Part shown: piece by piece, positions 1 through 4,643 of the stretch | How the letters are laid out: each line of letters opens with the position of its first letter | Numbering within the stretch: the first letter of the stretch is position 1 | Assembly: GCA_946539105.1 (NCBI GenBank) | Contig: CAMNHG010000082.1 | Location: 1-6,019, forward strand | Direction of reading: 5' to 3' | Length of the DNA: 6,019 bases | Source: an uncultured Clostridia bacterium | GTDB lineage: Bacteria; Bacillota; Clostridia; Oscillospirales; Acutalibacteraceae | Translations under genes and position numbers: made by a program | Notes under the pieces: generated by a model | What the model was told of the DNA's origin: nothing | The model's input: only the letters and a program-made list of their open reading frames with translations | The model's database searches: none

Positions 1-1426
1 TCGTCTTTACCGTCGCGGACGGAATACAGAAGCCCATTCCCTCGTAGCTTTCGTCAACGATTTTAGCGGTAGCCATACCGATAACCTGACCGTAAAGGTT
101 AACCGCGGGACCGCCGGAGTTACCGGGGTTGATAGCCGCATCGGTCTGGATATACTTAACAATGCTCTTTTTGGAAGCATCGCGCTCCAAGGCTGAGACA
201 ATACCCTTTGTCATTGAGTTCTGGAACTCCATACCGCCGGGATTGCCGACAACTACAATATCGTCGCCCTGCCCGAGCTTATCGGAATCGCCGAACACCG
301 CCGGGGTAAGCCCCTTGGCGTCGTCGAGCTTTAACAGCGCGATGTCGGTTCTGGAGTCAAAGCCAACAACGCCTGCGTTGTATTCCTTGCCGTCGGAGGT
401 GTACACCGAGAGAACCATTGAGGTTTTGCTGTTCGCGATAACGTGGGCGTTTGTGATAACATAGCCGTCCTCACTGATTACTATTCCGCTTCCCTCTGAC
501 TTTTTGATGGTCTTGTCGGAATCGGCAAAGCCCTTGATGCCCACAACCGAGGGCGAAGCCTTTTTAAAGGCATACTCGGCGTTATAGTTTTTGTTTGTCG
601 CTGCGTCAGCCGGTTTTTGCTCAACGGAAAGTCCCTTGTAGTCCTTTTGGGTTTTGTCGCTGTAGTCGCTCTGATTAAACACAGGGGCTTCGGTAGCAGG
701 CTGAACAGCACCCGGATTTTCAAAGTTAGGAATCTGGAAATTGTTGCTGTTGCCGGAAGATGAAGATTTGTCAAACGAATTTCCCTTTGCGTTTGATAAA
801 GCATAAAATACCAATCCCGCAAAAGCCGCGACGAGAAGCACCGCAAGAATAATAATTATCGCGATAAGCCCCTTGTTGCCCTTGGGCTTTGGCTGTTGAG
901 GCGGATTGATAAAGCCTTGATGCCTGGGTGGAGTCTGCTGTTGAAGATACGGATTTTGGGGGTTTTGCTGAGGCTGAGCAGATTCTCTCTGCAAAGGAGA
1001 AACATACTGAGGCTGAGTCGGCGTAAAGGGACGCTGAACGGGCTGCTGAACAGGTACAGGCTGCTGAACGGGCTGCTGCGGATTGCCACCCCGGTTGCCG
1101 TTATACGCGTTATTGTAATACACGGTACGTGAGTAGTCCGTGTTCTGAGCATCAAACGGCGGCTGAGCTCCGGCATTCTGCTGCGGCGCGTTCTGAGCGG
1201 CAGGGGGATTATCCTGAACCTCACGGTTAAACTCGCCGTCCTGATACACCGCGGTCTGGTTTATCGGGTTATAGCCCTGCTCCGGATTTTGCTCAGGCTG
1301 AGCCGGCTGCTGCATAAGCGGTTTTTCGGGATTGAAATTAAACTGCTGAGGCGGCTGCTCGCCGGGTTTTTCGGTAAACGGACGCTGGGGCTGTCCGCCG
1401 AAGTTGTTTTCAAAATTATTATCCAT
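1..1426 (-). CDS. htrA: HtrA/DegP-like membrane-anchored serine protease (3' end cut off by window)
   Basis: Trypsin-like (S1C) protease that would degrade or refold misfolded proteins outside the membrane. About 475 codons are visible from the ATG at 1426. Residues 1-185 are rich in Gln, Pro and Asn with no signal peptide. Residues 186-211 form one hydrophobic membrane span preceded by Lys residues, so the tail should lie inside the cell and the protease outside. After a Ser/Asn-rich linker, the protease domain starts near residue 275. The full catalytic triad is visible: His328 in TNAHVI, Asp361 in TDIALLKL, and Ser437 in NPGNSGGP. The frame is still open at the left edge, so the end of the protease domain and the expected C-terminal PDZ domain lie outside. 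The start is supported by an AAGGTG Shine-Dalgarno site (1434-1439) 7 nt upstream. It is transcribed divergently from fba. The family is certain; which paralogue (HtrA, HtrB or YyxA-like) is not decidable. Confidence 0.95.
   Translation of the reverse strand, partial: MDNNFENNFGGQPQRPFTEKPGEQPPQQFNFNPEKPLMQQPAQPEQNPEQGYNPINQTAVYQDGEFNREVQDNPPAAQNAPQQNAGAQPPFDAQNTDYSRTVYYNNAYNGNRGGNPQQPVQQPVPVQQPVQRPFTPTQPQYVSPLQRESAQPQQNPQNPYLQQQTPPRHQGFINPPQQPKPKGNKGLIAIIIILAVLLVAAFAGLVFYALSNAKGNSFDKSSSSGNSNNFQIPNFENPGAVQPATEAPVFNQSDYSDKTQKDYKGLSVEQKPADAATNKNYNAEYAFKKASPSVVGIKGFADSDKTIKKSEGSGIVISEDGYVITNAHVIANSKTSMVLSVYTSDGKEYNAGVVGFDSRTDIALLKLDDAKGLTPAVFGDSDKLGQGDDIVVVGNPGGMEFQNSMTKGIVSALERDASKKSIVKYIQTDAAINPGNSGGPAVNLYGQVIGMATAKIVDESYEGMGFCIPSATVKT
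1033..1078 (-). repeat. In-frame short repeat in the HtrA Pro/Gln-rich tail
   Basis: A 16-bp stretch, GCTGAACGGGCTGCTG on the plus strand, occurs at 1033-1048 and exactly again at 1063-1078, with related sequence between. It encodes a QQPV-type repeat around HtrA residues 117-132. The 30-bp period keeps the reading frame, so slippage would lengthen or shorten the cytoplasmic tail without breaking the protein. This is low-complexity coding sequence rather than a mobile repeat. Confidence 0.6.
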
Positions 1427-1460
1427 AGTAAATCACCTTATGTTTTTTATTTACAAACAC

Positions 1461-1489
1461 ATTATACAATTTAAAAGTGCCAAATGCAA
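1461..1489 (-). promoter_or_regulatory. Probable SigA-type promoter of htrA
   Basis: Read on the minus strand there is a perfect TATAAT -10 box (1461-1466) and, 17 bp upstream, TTGCAT (1484-1489) as a weak -35 box. The predicted start is about 30 nt before the htrA ATG, leaving a short leader that holds the AAGGTG ribosome site. No CtsR, CIRCE or other stress operator was recognised. The -10 is convincing; the -35 is a three-of-six match. Confidence 0.6.
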
Positions 1490-1601
1490 CCAATGAATGT
1501 GAAAGGAATCTGAAAATTTGCGGAATATTTTATGTTTTCTTGATTTTTCTCAAAAAAATGCAGGTTTTTTTCGCAAAGTTCTTTATATTCGGCGGAATAT
1601 A

Positions 1602-1610
1602 TGTTATAAT
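1602..1610 (+). promoter_or_regulatory. Extended -10 promoter of fba
   Basis: TGTTATAAT gives a perfect TATAAT (1605-1610) with the TG of an extended -10 element at 1602-1603. No good -35 box is seen at the right distance (around 1582-1587 the sequence is T-rich), which fits an extended -10 promoter. Transcription should begin near 1616-1618. The upstream region 1530-1590 is very A/T-rich. Confidence 0.65.
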
Positions 1611-1620
1611 TTGTATAACT

Positions 1621-1646
1621 CGGTGAGAGGAGACGTTCTCTCTCCG
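1621..1646 (+). promoter_or_regulatory. Hairpin at the 5' end of the fba leader
   Basis: The arms 1621-1629 (CGGTGAGAG) and 1638-1646 (CTCTCTCCG) pair over nine positions with a single T-T mismatch, closing an 8-nt loop. The hairpin starts only a few nucleotides after the predicted transcription start, so it would sit at the very 5' end of the mRNA. It is not followed by a T-run, so it is not a terminator. A role in mRNA stability is inference; the ribosome site further downstream is not sequestered by it. Confidence 0.5.
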
Positions 1647-1660
1647 AAATATCAGTAAAA

Positions 1661-1666
1661 AGGAAG
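1661..1666 (+). promoter_or_regulatory. Shine-Dalgarno site that decides the fba start
   Basis: AGGAAG ends directly against an in-frame ATG at 1667 but lies 6 nt before a second ATG at 1673. Only the second has workable spacing, and starting there gives the MPLV N-terminus typical of Bacillus-type aldolases. Confidence 0.75.
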
Positions 1667-1672
1667 ATGATT

Positions 1673-2539
1673 ATGCCATTAGTAAACGCAAAAGAAATGC
1701 TTACAAAAGCAAAGGCAGGCCACTATGCAGTAGGCCAGTTCAACATCAACAACCTTGAGTGGACAAAAGCAATCCTTCTCACAGCTCAGGAGCTCAACTC
1801 TCCCGTTATCCTCGGTGTTTCAGAGGGTGCAGGCAAGTATATGTGCGGCTACAAGACCGTAGTCGGCATGGTTAACGGTATGCTCGAGGAGCTCAAAATC
1901 ACAGTTCCCGTTGCTCTCCACCTTGACCACGGTTCATACGAAGGCGCGAAGGCTTGCATCGAGGCAGGCTTCAGCTCAATTATGTTCGACGGCTCACATT
2001 ATCCGATTGAGGAGAACGTTGCCAAGACAAAGGAACTCGTAGCCACATGTAACGAGCTCGGTCTTTCTATCGAGGCTGAGGTTGGTTCAATCGGCGGCGA
2101 GGAAGACGGTGTTATCGGCGCAGGCGAATGTGCTGATCCCAAGGAGTGCAAGATGGTTGCAGACCTCGGCGTTACAATGCTCGCGGCAGGTATCGGTAAC
2201 ATTCACGGCAAATATCCCGACAACTGGGCAGGACTCAGCTTTGAGACTCTCGACGCTATCCAGCAGCTCACAGGCGAAATGCCCCTCGTACTCCACGGCG
2301 GCACAGGTATTCCGGCTGATATGATTAAGAAGGCTATCACCCTCGGCGTTTCTAAGATTAACGTTAACACCGAGTGCCAGCTCGCTTTTGCTGCTGCTAC
2401 AAGAGAGTACATCGAGGCAGGCAAGGATCTCCAGGGCAAGGGCTTCGATCCCAGAAAGCTTCTCGCTCCCGGCTTTGAGGCTATCAAGGCTACAGTAAAA
2501 GAGAAGATGGAGCTCTTCGGCTCGGTAGGCAAGGCATAA
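1673..2539 (+). CDS. fba: Class II fructose-1,6-bisphosphate aldolase (FbaA type)
   Basis: Zinc-dependent cytoplasmic aldolase that reversibly splits fructose 1,6-bisphosphate into dihydroxyacetone phosphate and glyceraldehyde 3-phosphate in glycolysis and gluconeogenesis. The 288-residue product has the usual length of the Bacillus FbaA class and reads as complete. Visible signatures are YAVGQFN near residue 18, the catalytic Asp85 and zinc ligand His86 in HLDHGS, the EAE segment at 134-136, His178 in NIHGKYP, His208 in LHGGTGIP (phosphate-binding loop), and KINVNTE at 228-234. An in-frame ATG two codons upstream (1667) is disfavoured because the ribosome site abuts it. Leucine codons are mostly CTC/CTT and the codon use looks strongly biased, as expected for a highly expressed glycolytic gene. 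It appears monocistronic, with its own promoter and terminator. Substrate choice against tagatose-bisphosphate (GatY/KbaY) is judged from overall resemblance to FbaA, which is strong. Confidence 0.96.
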   Translation: MPLVNAKEMLTKAKAGHYAVGQFNINNLEWTKAILLTAQELNSPVILGVSEGAGKYMCGYKTVVGMVNGMLEELKITVPVALHLDHGSYEGAKACIEAGFSSIMFDGSHYPIEENVAKTKELVATCNELGLSIEAEVGSIGGEEDGVIGAGECADPKECKMVADLGVTMLAAGIGNIHGKYPDNWAGLSFETLDAIQQLTGEMPLVLHGGTGIPADMIKKAITLGVSKINVNTECQLAFAAATREYIEAGKDLQGKGFDPRKLLAPGFEAIKATVKEKMELFGSVGKA

Positions 2540-2604
2540 GTCGTTGCGACGACGGCGCAATACGGGACGGACAAATCGGCGATTTTCCAAACTCGGTTGC
2601 CCGA
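2540..2604 (+). other. Small hairpins in the fba 3' untranslated region
   Basis: Directly after the fba stop codon, GTCGT (2540-2544) pairs with ACGAC (2549-2553) around a TGCG loop. Further on, TCGG (2593-2596) pairs with CCGA (2601-2604) around TTGC. Neither is followed by a T-run. They precede the regular hairpin array, so the aldolase message would end in about 220 nt of structured, untranslated RNA. No coding potential was recognised between the stop codon and the next gene. Confidence 0.4.
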
Positions 2605-2625
2605 CTTTTAACATCAGCTGAATCA

Positions 2626-2709
2626 AGCTAAATTGTTTCCTTCGGAAACAGCTAAATTCGGCTTCGCCGAGCTAAATCGCGCTTCGTGCAGCTAAATTTG
2701 CCTTTGGCA
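2626..2709 (+). repeat. Tandem array of four AGCTAAAT-hairpin units (element copy 1)
   Basis: Four units each start with AGCTAAAT (at 2626, 2650, 2670 and 2690) and continue into a small inverted repeat with a 3-nt loop. Unit lengths are 24, 20, 20 and 20 bp. The stems are GTTTCC/GGAAAC, CGGC/GCCG, GCGC/GTGC and TGCC/GGCA. The loops are TTC, TTC, TTC and TTT. The stems differ in sequence but keep pairing (one G-T wobble in unit 3). Stems of units 1, 2 and 4 gain an extra T-A pair with the A that opens the next AGCT. A degenerate AGCTGAAT at 2616 may be a decayed fifth unit. The array lies between fba and its terminator and is not recognised as a named repeat family. Confidence 0.8.
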
Positions 2710-2761
2710 AGCTAACTTAAACTTTAACCGCGGATGGTTTTACTGTCCGCGGTTTTTATTT
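2710..2761 (+). repeat. Conserved tail of the intergenic element, copy 1
   Basis: This 52-nt block begins with AGCTAACTTAAAC, contains the terminator hairpin and ends in TTTTTATTT. It recurs almost exactly at 4486-4538, with one substitution (A to G in the AGCTA motif) and one extra T in the hairpin loop. In both places it follows immediately after the AGCTAAAT-hairpin array and marks its downstream boundary. Confidence 0.85.
2726..2757 (+). terminator. Rho-independent terminator of fba
   Basis: The arms AACCGCGGA (2726-2734) and TCCGCGGTT (2746-2754) form a 9-bp G/C-rich stem with an 11-nt loop, running into a T-tract (2753-2757) followed by ATTT. Orientation and position fit termination of the fba transcript after the hairpin array. 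The reverse strand lacks a proper T-run, so it should act in one direction. Confidence 0.85.
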
Positions 2762-2781
2762 TAAAATATTTTAAAAATATA

Positions 2782-2810
2782 TTGACTTTTTCTTTTCTGC
2801 GCTATATAAT
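2782..2810 (+). promoter_or_regulatory. Strong SigA-type promoter of the HAAS-padR operon
   Basis: TTGACT (2782-2787) and a perfect TATAAT (2805-2810) are separated by an ideal 17-bp spacer. The DNA just upstream (2758-2781) is almost pure A/T and could serve as an UP element. Transcription should start around 2816-2818, giving a leader of roughly 40 nt. Confidence 0.8.
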
Positions 2811-2833
2811 ACATGCATAGTTTTACGATGTAT
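2809..2833 (+). promoter_or_regulatory. Inverted repeat over the transcription start, candidate PadR operator
   Basis: ATACAT (2809-2814) and ATGTAT (2828-2833) form a perfect 6-bp inverted repeat with a 13-bp spacer, overlapping the end of the -10 box and the predicted start site. PadR-family repressors are known to bind dyads built from ATGT/ACAT half-sites and often control their own operon. Here the half-sites are in ACAT-ATGT order rather than the commoner ATGT-ACAT order, and the region is A/T-rich, so chance is possible. Confidence 0.3.
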
Positions 2834-2855
2834 ATATTTTTGCGAGGTGTTAGAT

Positions 2856-4142
2856 GTGAAAAATGATTATCTTTCCGTCATTAGCAAGCGTATCAAGGAC
2901 AAAAATACGCAAAAACAAATTTACAGCGAGCTTGAAGGGCATATCCAAGACAAGATTGATTACTACATAGAGCTGGGTTACTCTGATGACGAAGCGGAAA
3001 AACGCGCGGTCGAGGATATGGGCGAGCCGGACGATGCCGCGCTTCCGCTGAGAGAGCTTCACAGCGGAGCAGGCAGAAATCTTTTGATTATAATTAGCTT
3101 AATCTTCTTTGCGGCTGTCGCCGTTGTGCCGTTCTTTTTCCACAAGTTCAATTACGCCGACAGCTACTACCGCGCGGTATATCACCTTATCACGGTAGAT
3201 TTTCTGTCCATCGCAGTCATCGCCGGTTATATATTCTTTTTAATCAAGGCTTTTAAATTGAAAAACAAGCTTATCCCTGTTTTCGCGGCAGCGGCACTGC
3301 TCATTTCCAATTTCACGGGAATGGCAATCTTCCGTCCGGCGGCATATTCGGCAGTAAAAATCGCGACCTCGGGCATAGGCGGATATTTCGACAGTATTTT
3401 CGGCTACGGTATTTTTCCCGAGAATATGAAAATACCGCTGGCGGTCGGTTCATATGTTATTTTCGCGATACTCCTGATTTGGTCTGTTGTTCAGTTTGTT
3501 TCTGTTTTTATGCAAGAACGCCTGTACAACACTAAAAAGCTGAACTGCTTTATACGGATATTTAGGCGCGCGGTGAGCGTTTTGCTGTGCTTAAACCTGA
3601 TTGTCGGGACGGCAGGCACGGTAATCGCGGCTGTTTATCTGCCCCAAAAGCGCGAGAGCCTGCACAAAGAACGGCTTGAAATGATAAACGAAGTCATCAA
3701 CGCGCCGATTGGGAAAATCACCGCCTCCTCGCCGGACTCCTTCAAAGAAACTGTATCTTACGGTTCAGGCGGCAACAACACATTGACGACCATGAGCGGC
3801 TTTGGAATCTACTATGCCCGAACGGATTTTGATTTGCCGTTTGACGTGCTGGAAAATTATACCGTTGACAGCAGTCTCCTTTACAACAGAAGGTTTGAAA
3901 ATCTGCAAGAGTTCTTCGACGAGGGCTTGTACGGCAAGGCACTTTTGGTCTCTAAACTATCACCGCAAGCAATTATATTCAATGTTTATACAAGCGAAAA
4001 CAAAATCAGCGTTATAACCTTTGAATGTCCGGACAGAGAAACAGAAAAAAGTGATTTAAGCAAATATATTTTCGTCAGCAACAATGACGGTTATTTTGAA
4101 ACAAACTATGAAAAAGGGAGTGAATTAAATGAAAATCAGTAA
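2856..4142 (+). CDS. HAAS/DUF1700-like five-pass membrane protein paired with PadR
   Basis: Probable membrane sensor or partner of the PadR regulator encoded next to it; the exact function is unknown. The 428-residue product has three parts. Residues 1-70 form a soluble, charged helical domain resembling the HAAS/DUF1700 and permease-prefix family (YSELEGHIQDKIDYY, then GYSDDEAEKRAVEDMGEP). Five hydrophobic spans follow at about 75-95, 112-131, 138-157, 195-218 and 238-261. Residues 262-428 are a soluble domain with no motif I recognise. Lysines and arginines cluster in the loops at 131-138 and 221-238, which puts the N-terminus inside and the C-terminal domain outside. The start is GTG 2856, because GAGGTG (2844-2849) lies 6 nt before it; a GTG at 2847 in the same frame would overlap that site. 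Members of this family usually sit beside PadR genes, most often after them; here it comes first and overlaps padR by 14 bp. Molecular role unresolved. Confidence 0.85.
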   Translation: MKNDYLSVISKRIKDKNTQKQIYSELEGHIQDKIDYYIELGYSDDEAEKRAVEDMGEPDDAALPLRELHSGAGRNLLIIISLIFFAAVAVVPFFFHKFNYADSYYRAVYHLITVDFLSIAVIAGYIFFLIKAFKLKNKLIPVFAAAALLISNFTGMAIFRPAAYSAVKIATSGIGGYFDSIFGYGIFPENMKIPLAVGSYVIFAILLIWSVVQFVSVFMQERLYNTKKLNCFIRIFRRAVSVLLCLNLIVGTAGTVIAAVYLPQKRESLHKERLEMINEVINAPIGKITASSPDSFKETVSYGSGGNNTLTTMSGFGIYYARTDFDLPFDVLENYTVDSSLLYNRRFENLQEFFDEGLYGKALLVSKLSPQAIIFNVYTSENKISVITFECPDRETEKSDLSKYIFVSNNDGYFETNYEKGSELNENQ

Positions 4143-4458
4143 GGAATTATTAAAGGGAAGCACTCCGATAATGGTAATGAGCGTTCTAAAGGGCAAGGAT
4201 ATGTACGGCTACATCATCATCAAGGAGCTGCAAAAAAGGAGCGAGGACGTCTTTGTGCTCAAGGAAGGTACGCTCTACCCTATCCTGCACGCGCTTGAAA
4301 AAGAGGGATACCTTGACAGCTACTGGGATGAATTTGACAACCGCAAGCGCAAATACTACCACCTCACGCGCAAGGGCGAAAAACAGCTTGATGCGAAAAA
4401 GGAAGAGTGGCAGGTGTACTCAAAATCCGTCGGCAAGGTGCTTAGCTTTGCAAATTAA
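4129..4458 (+). CDS. PadR-family transcriptional regulator
   Basis: Small winged-helix DNA-binding protein of 109 residues, the usual length of short PadR regulators (PadR-s1 type). The core includes MYGYIIIKELQKRS (25-38), the recognition-helix region EGTLYPILHALEKEG (46-60), and a basic wing with RKRKYYHLT (72-80). A C-terminal helix (about 81-105) would serve dimerisation. It most likely acts as a repressor, possibly of its own operon, with the HAAS membrane protein as signalling partner; this is inferred from family and context. Its ATG lies inside the end of the upstream gene (14-bp overlap), with an AGGGAG ribosome site at 4115-4120, so the two are translationally coupled. The last codons (LSFAN) overlap an AGCT-hairpin unit of the repeat that follows, so the C-terminus may have been remodelled by that element. 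The ligand cannot be told from the sequence. Confidence 0.93.
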   Translation: MKISKELLKGSTPIMVMSVLKGKDMYGYIIIKELQKRSEDVFVLKEGTLYPILHALEKEGYLDSYWDEFDNRKRKYYHLTRKGEKQLDAKKEEWQVYSKSVGKVLSFAN

Positions 4459-4485
4459 AATTTGAGCTAAATTGCGCTTTGCGGC
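4444..4485 (+). repeat. Short AGCT-hairpin array (element copy 2), overlapping the padR stop
   Basis: AGCT occurs at 4444, 4465 and 4486, a 21-bp spacing matching copy 1. The clear unit is 4465-4485: AGCTAAAT, then a stem around a TTT loop (4478-4480) with three G/C pairs, a one-base bulge and two more pairs. The preceding 21 bp (4444-4464) hold a perfect inverted repeat, CAAATT (4451-4456) and AATTTG (4459-4464), which contains the padR stop codon; it lacks the AAAT part of the motif, so counting it as a unit is tentative. The array joins directly to the conserved tail at 4486. Confidence 0.6.
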
Positions 4486-4538
4486 AGCTGACTTAAACTT
4501 TAACCGCGGATGGTTTTTACTGTCCGCGGTTTTTATTT
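4486..4538 (+). repeat. Conserved tail of the intergenic element, copy 2
   Basis: This 53-nt block matches 2710-2761 except for one substitution (AGCTGAC against AGCTAAC) and one added T in the terminator loop. The similarity stops right after TTTTTATTT in both copies, so the downstream boundary is sharp; upstream each copy has its own hairpin units. Confidence 0.85.
4502..4534 (+). terminator. Rho-independent terminator of the HAAS-padR operon
   Basis: The stem AACCGCGGA (4502-4510) and TCCGCGGTT (4523-4531) has nine pairs and a 12-nt loop and runs into TTTTT (4530-4534). It is identical in stem to the fba terminator and separates the operon from gltX. Confidence 0.85.
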
Positions 4539-4578
4539 AATCATTTATTGTAAGGCGGTTTATACGCGCATAAAATCA

Positions 4579-4607
4579 TTGAAATATCCCGACAACTATG
4601 CTATAAT
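4579..4607 (+). promoter_or_regulatory. SigA-type promoter of gltX
   Basis: TTGAAA (4579-4584), a 17-bp spacer and a perfect TATAAT (4602-4607) preceded by TG at 4599-4600 (extended -10). The predicted start near 4614 leaves a leader of only about 30 nt, containing the AGGGTGAT ribosome site at 4633-4640. That leader is too short for a T-box riboswitch. Confidence 0.8.
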
Positions 4608-4643
4608 TATTTGGTATAGTATTTTTATTAAAAGGGTGATTTT

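Noticed and set aside
481..1224. Two minus-strand and one plus-strand open frames of about 80-120 codons
   Set aside because: They overlap the htrA reading frame, which carries the catalytic triad and membrane span; these are other-frame shadows of low-complexity coding DNA.
1520..1600. Direct repeat GCGGAATAT at 1520-1528 and 1592-1600, considered as a regulator site upstream of fba
   Set aside because: Nine bases repeated once in an A/T-rich intergenic region is weak, the 72-bp distance is not a typical operator spacing, and no known motif matches.
2087..2626. Open frame of 179 codons on the minus strand, plus other frames inside fba
   Set aside because: It is antisense to the certain aldolase gene, with no ribosome site of note and no recognisable protein features.
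2616..2715. CRISPR-like array of regularly spaced short repeats
   Set aside because: The conserved part is only 8 bp, the 12-16 bp between repeats is self-complementary rather than unique spacer sequence, and no cas gene is in the window.
2726..2757. Bidirectional terminator activity
   Set aside because: On the minus strand the stem is followed by AAAGTTTAAG rather than a T-run, and no convergent gene needs it.
4608..4643. T-box riboswitch ahead of gltX
   Set aside because: The predicted leader is only about 30 nt and shows no T-box consensus or terminator/antiterminator pair.
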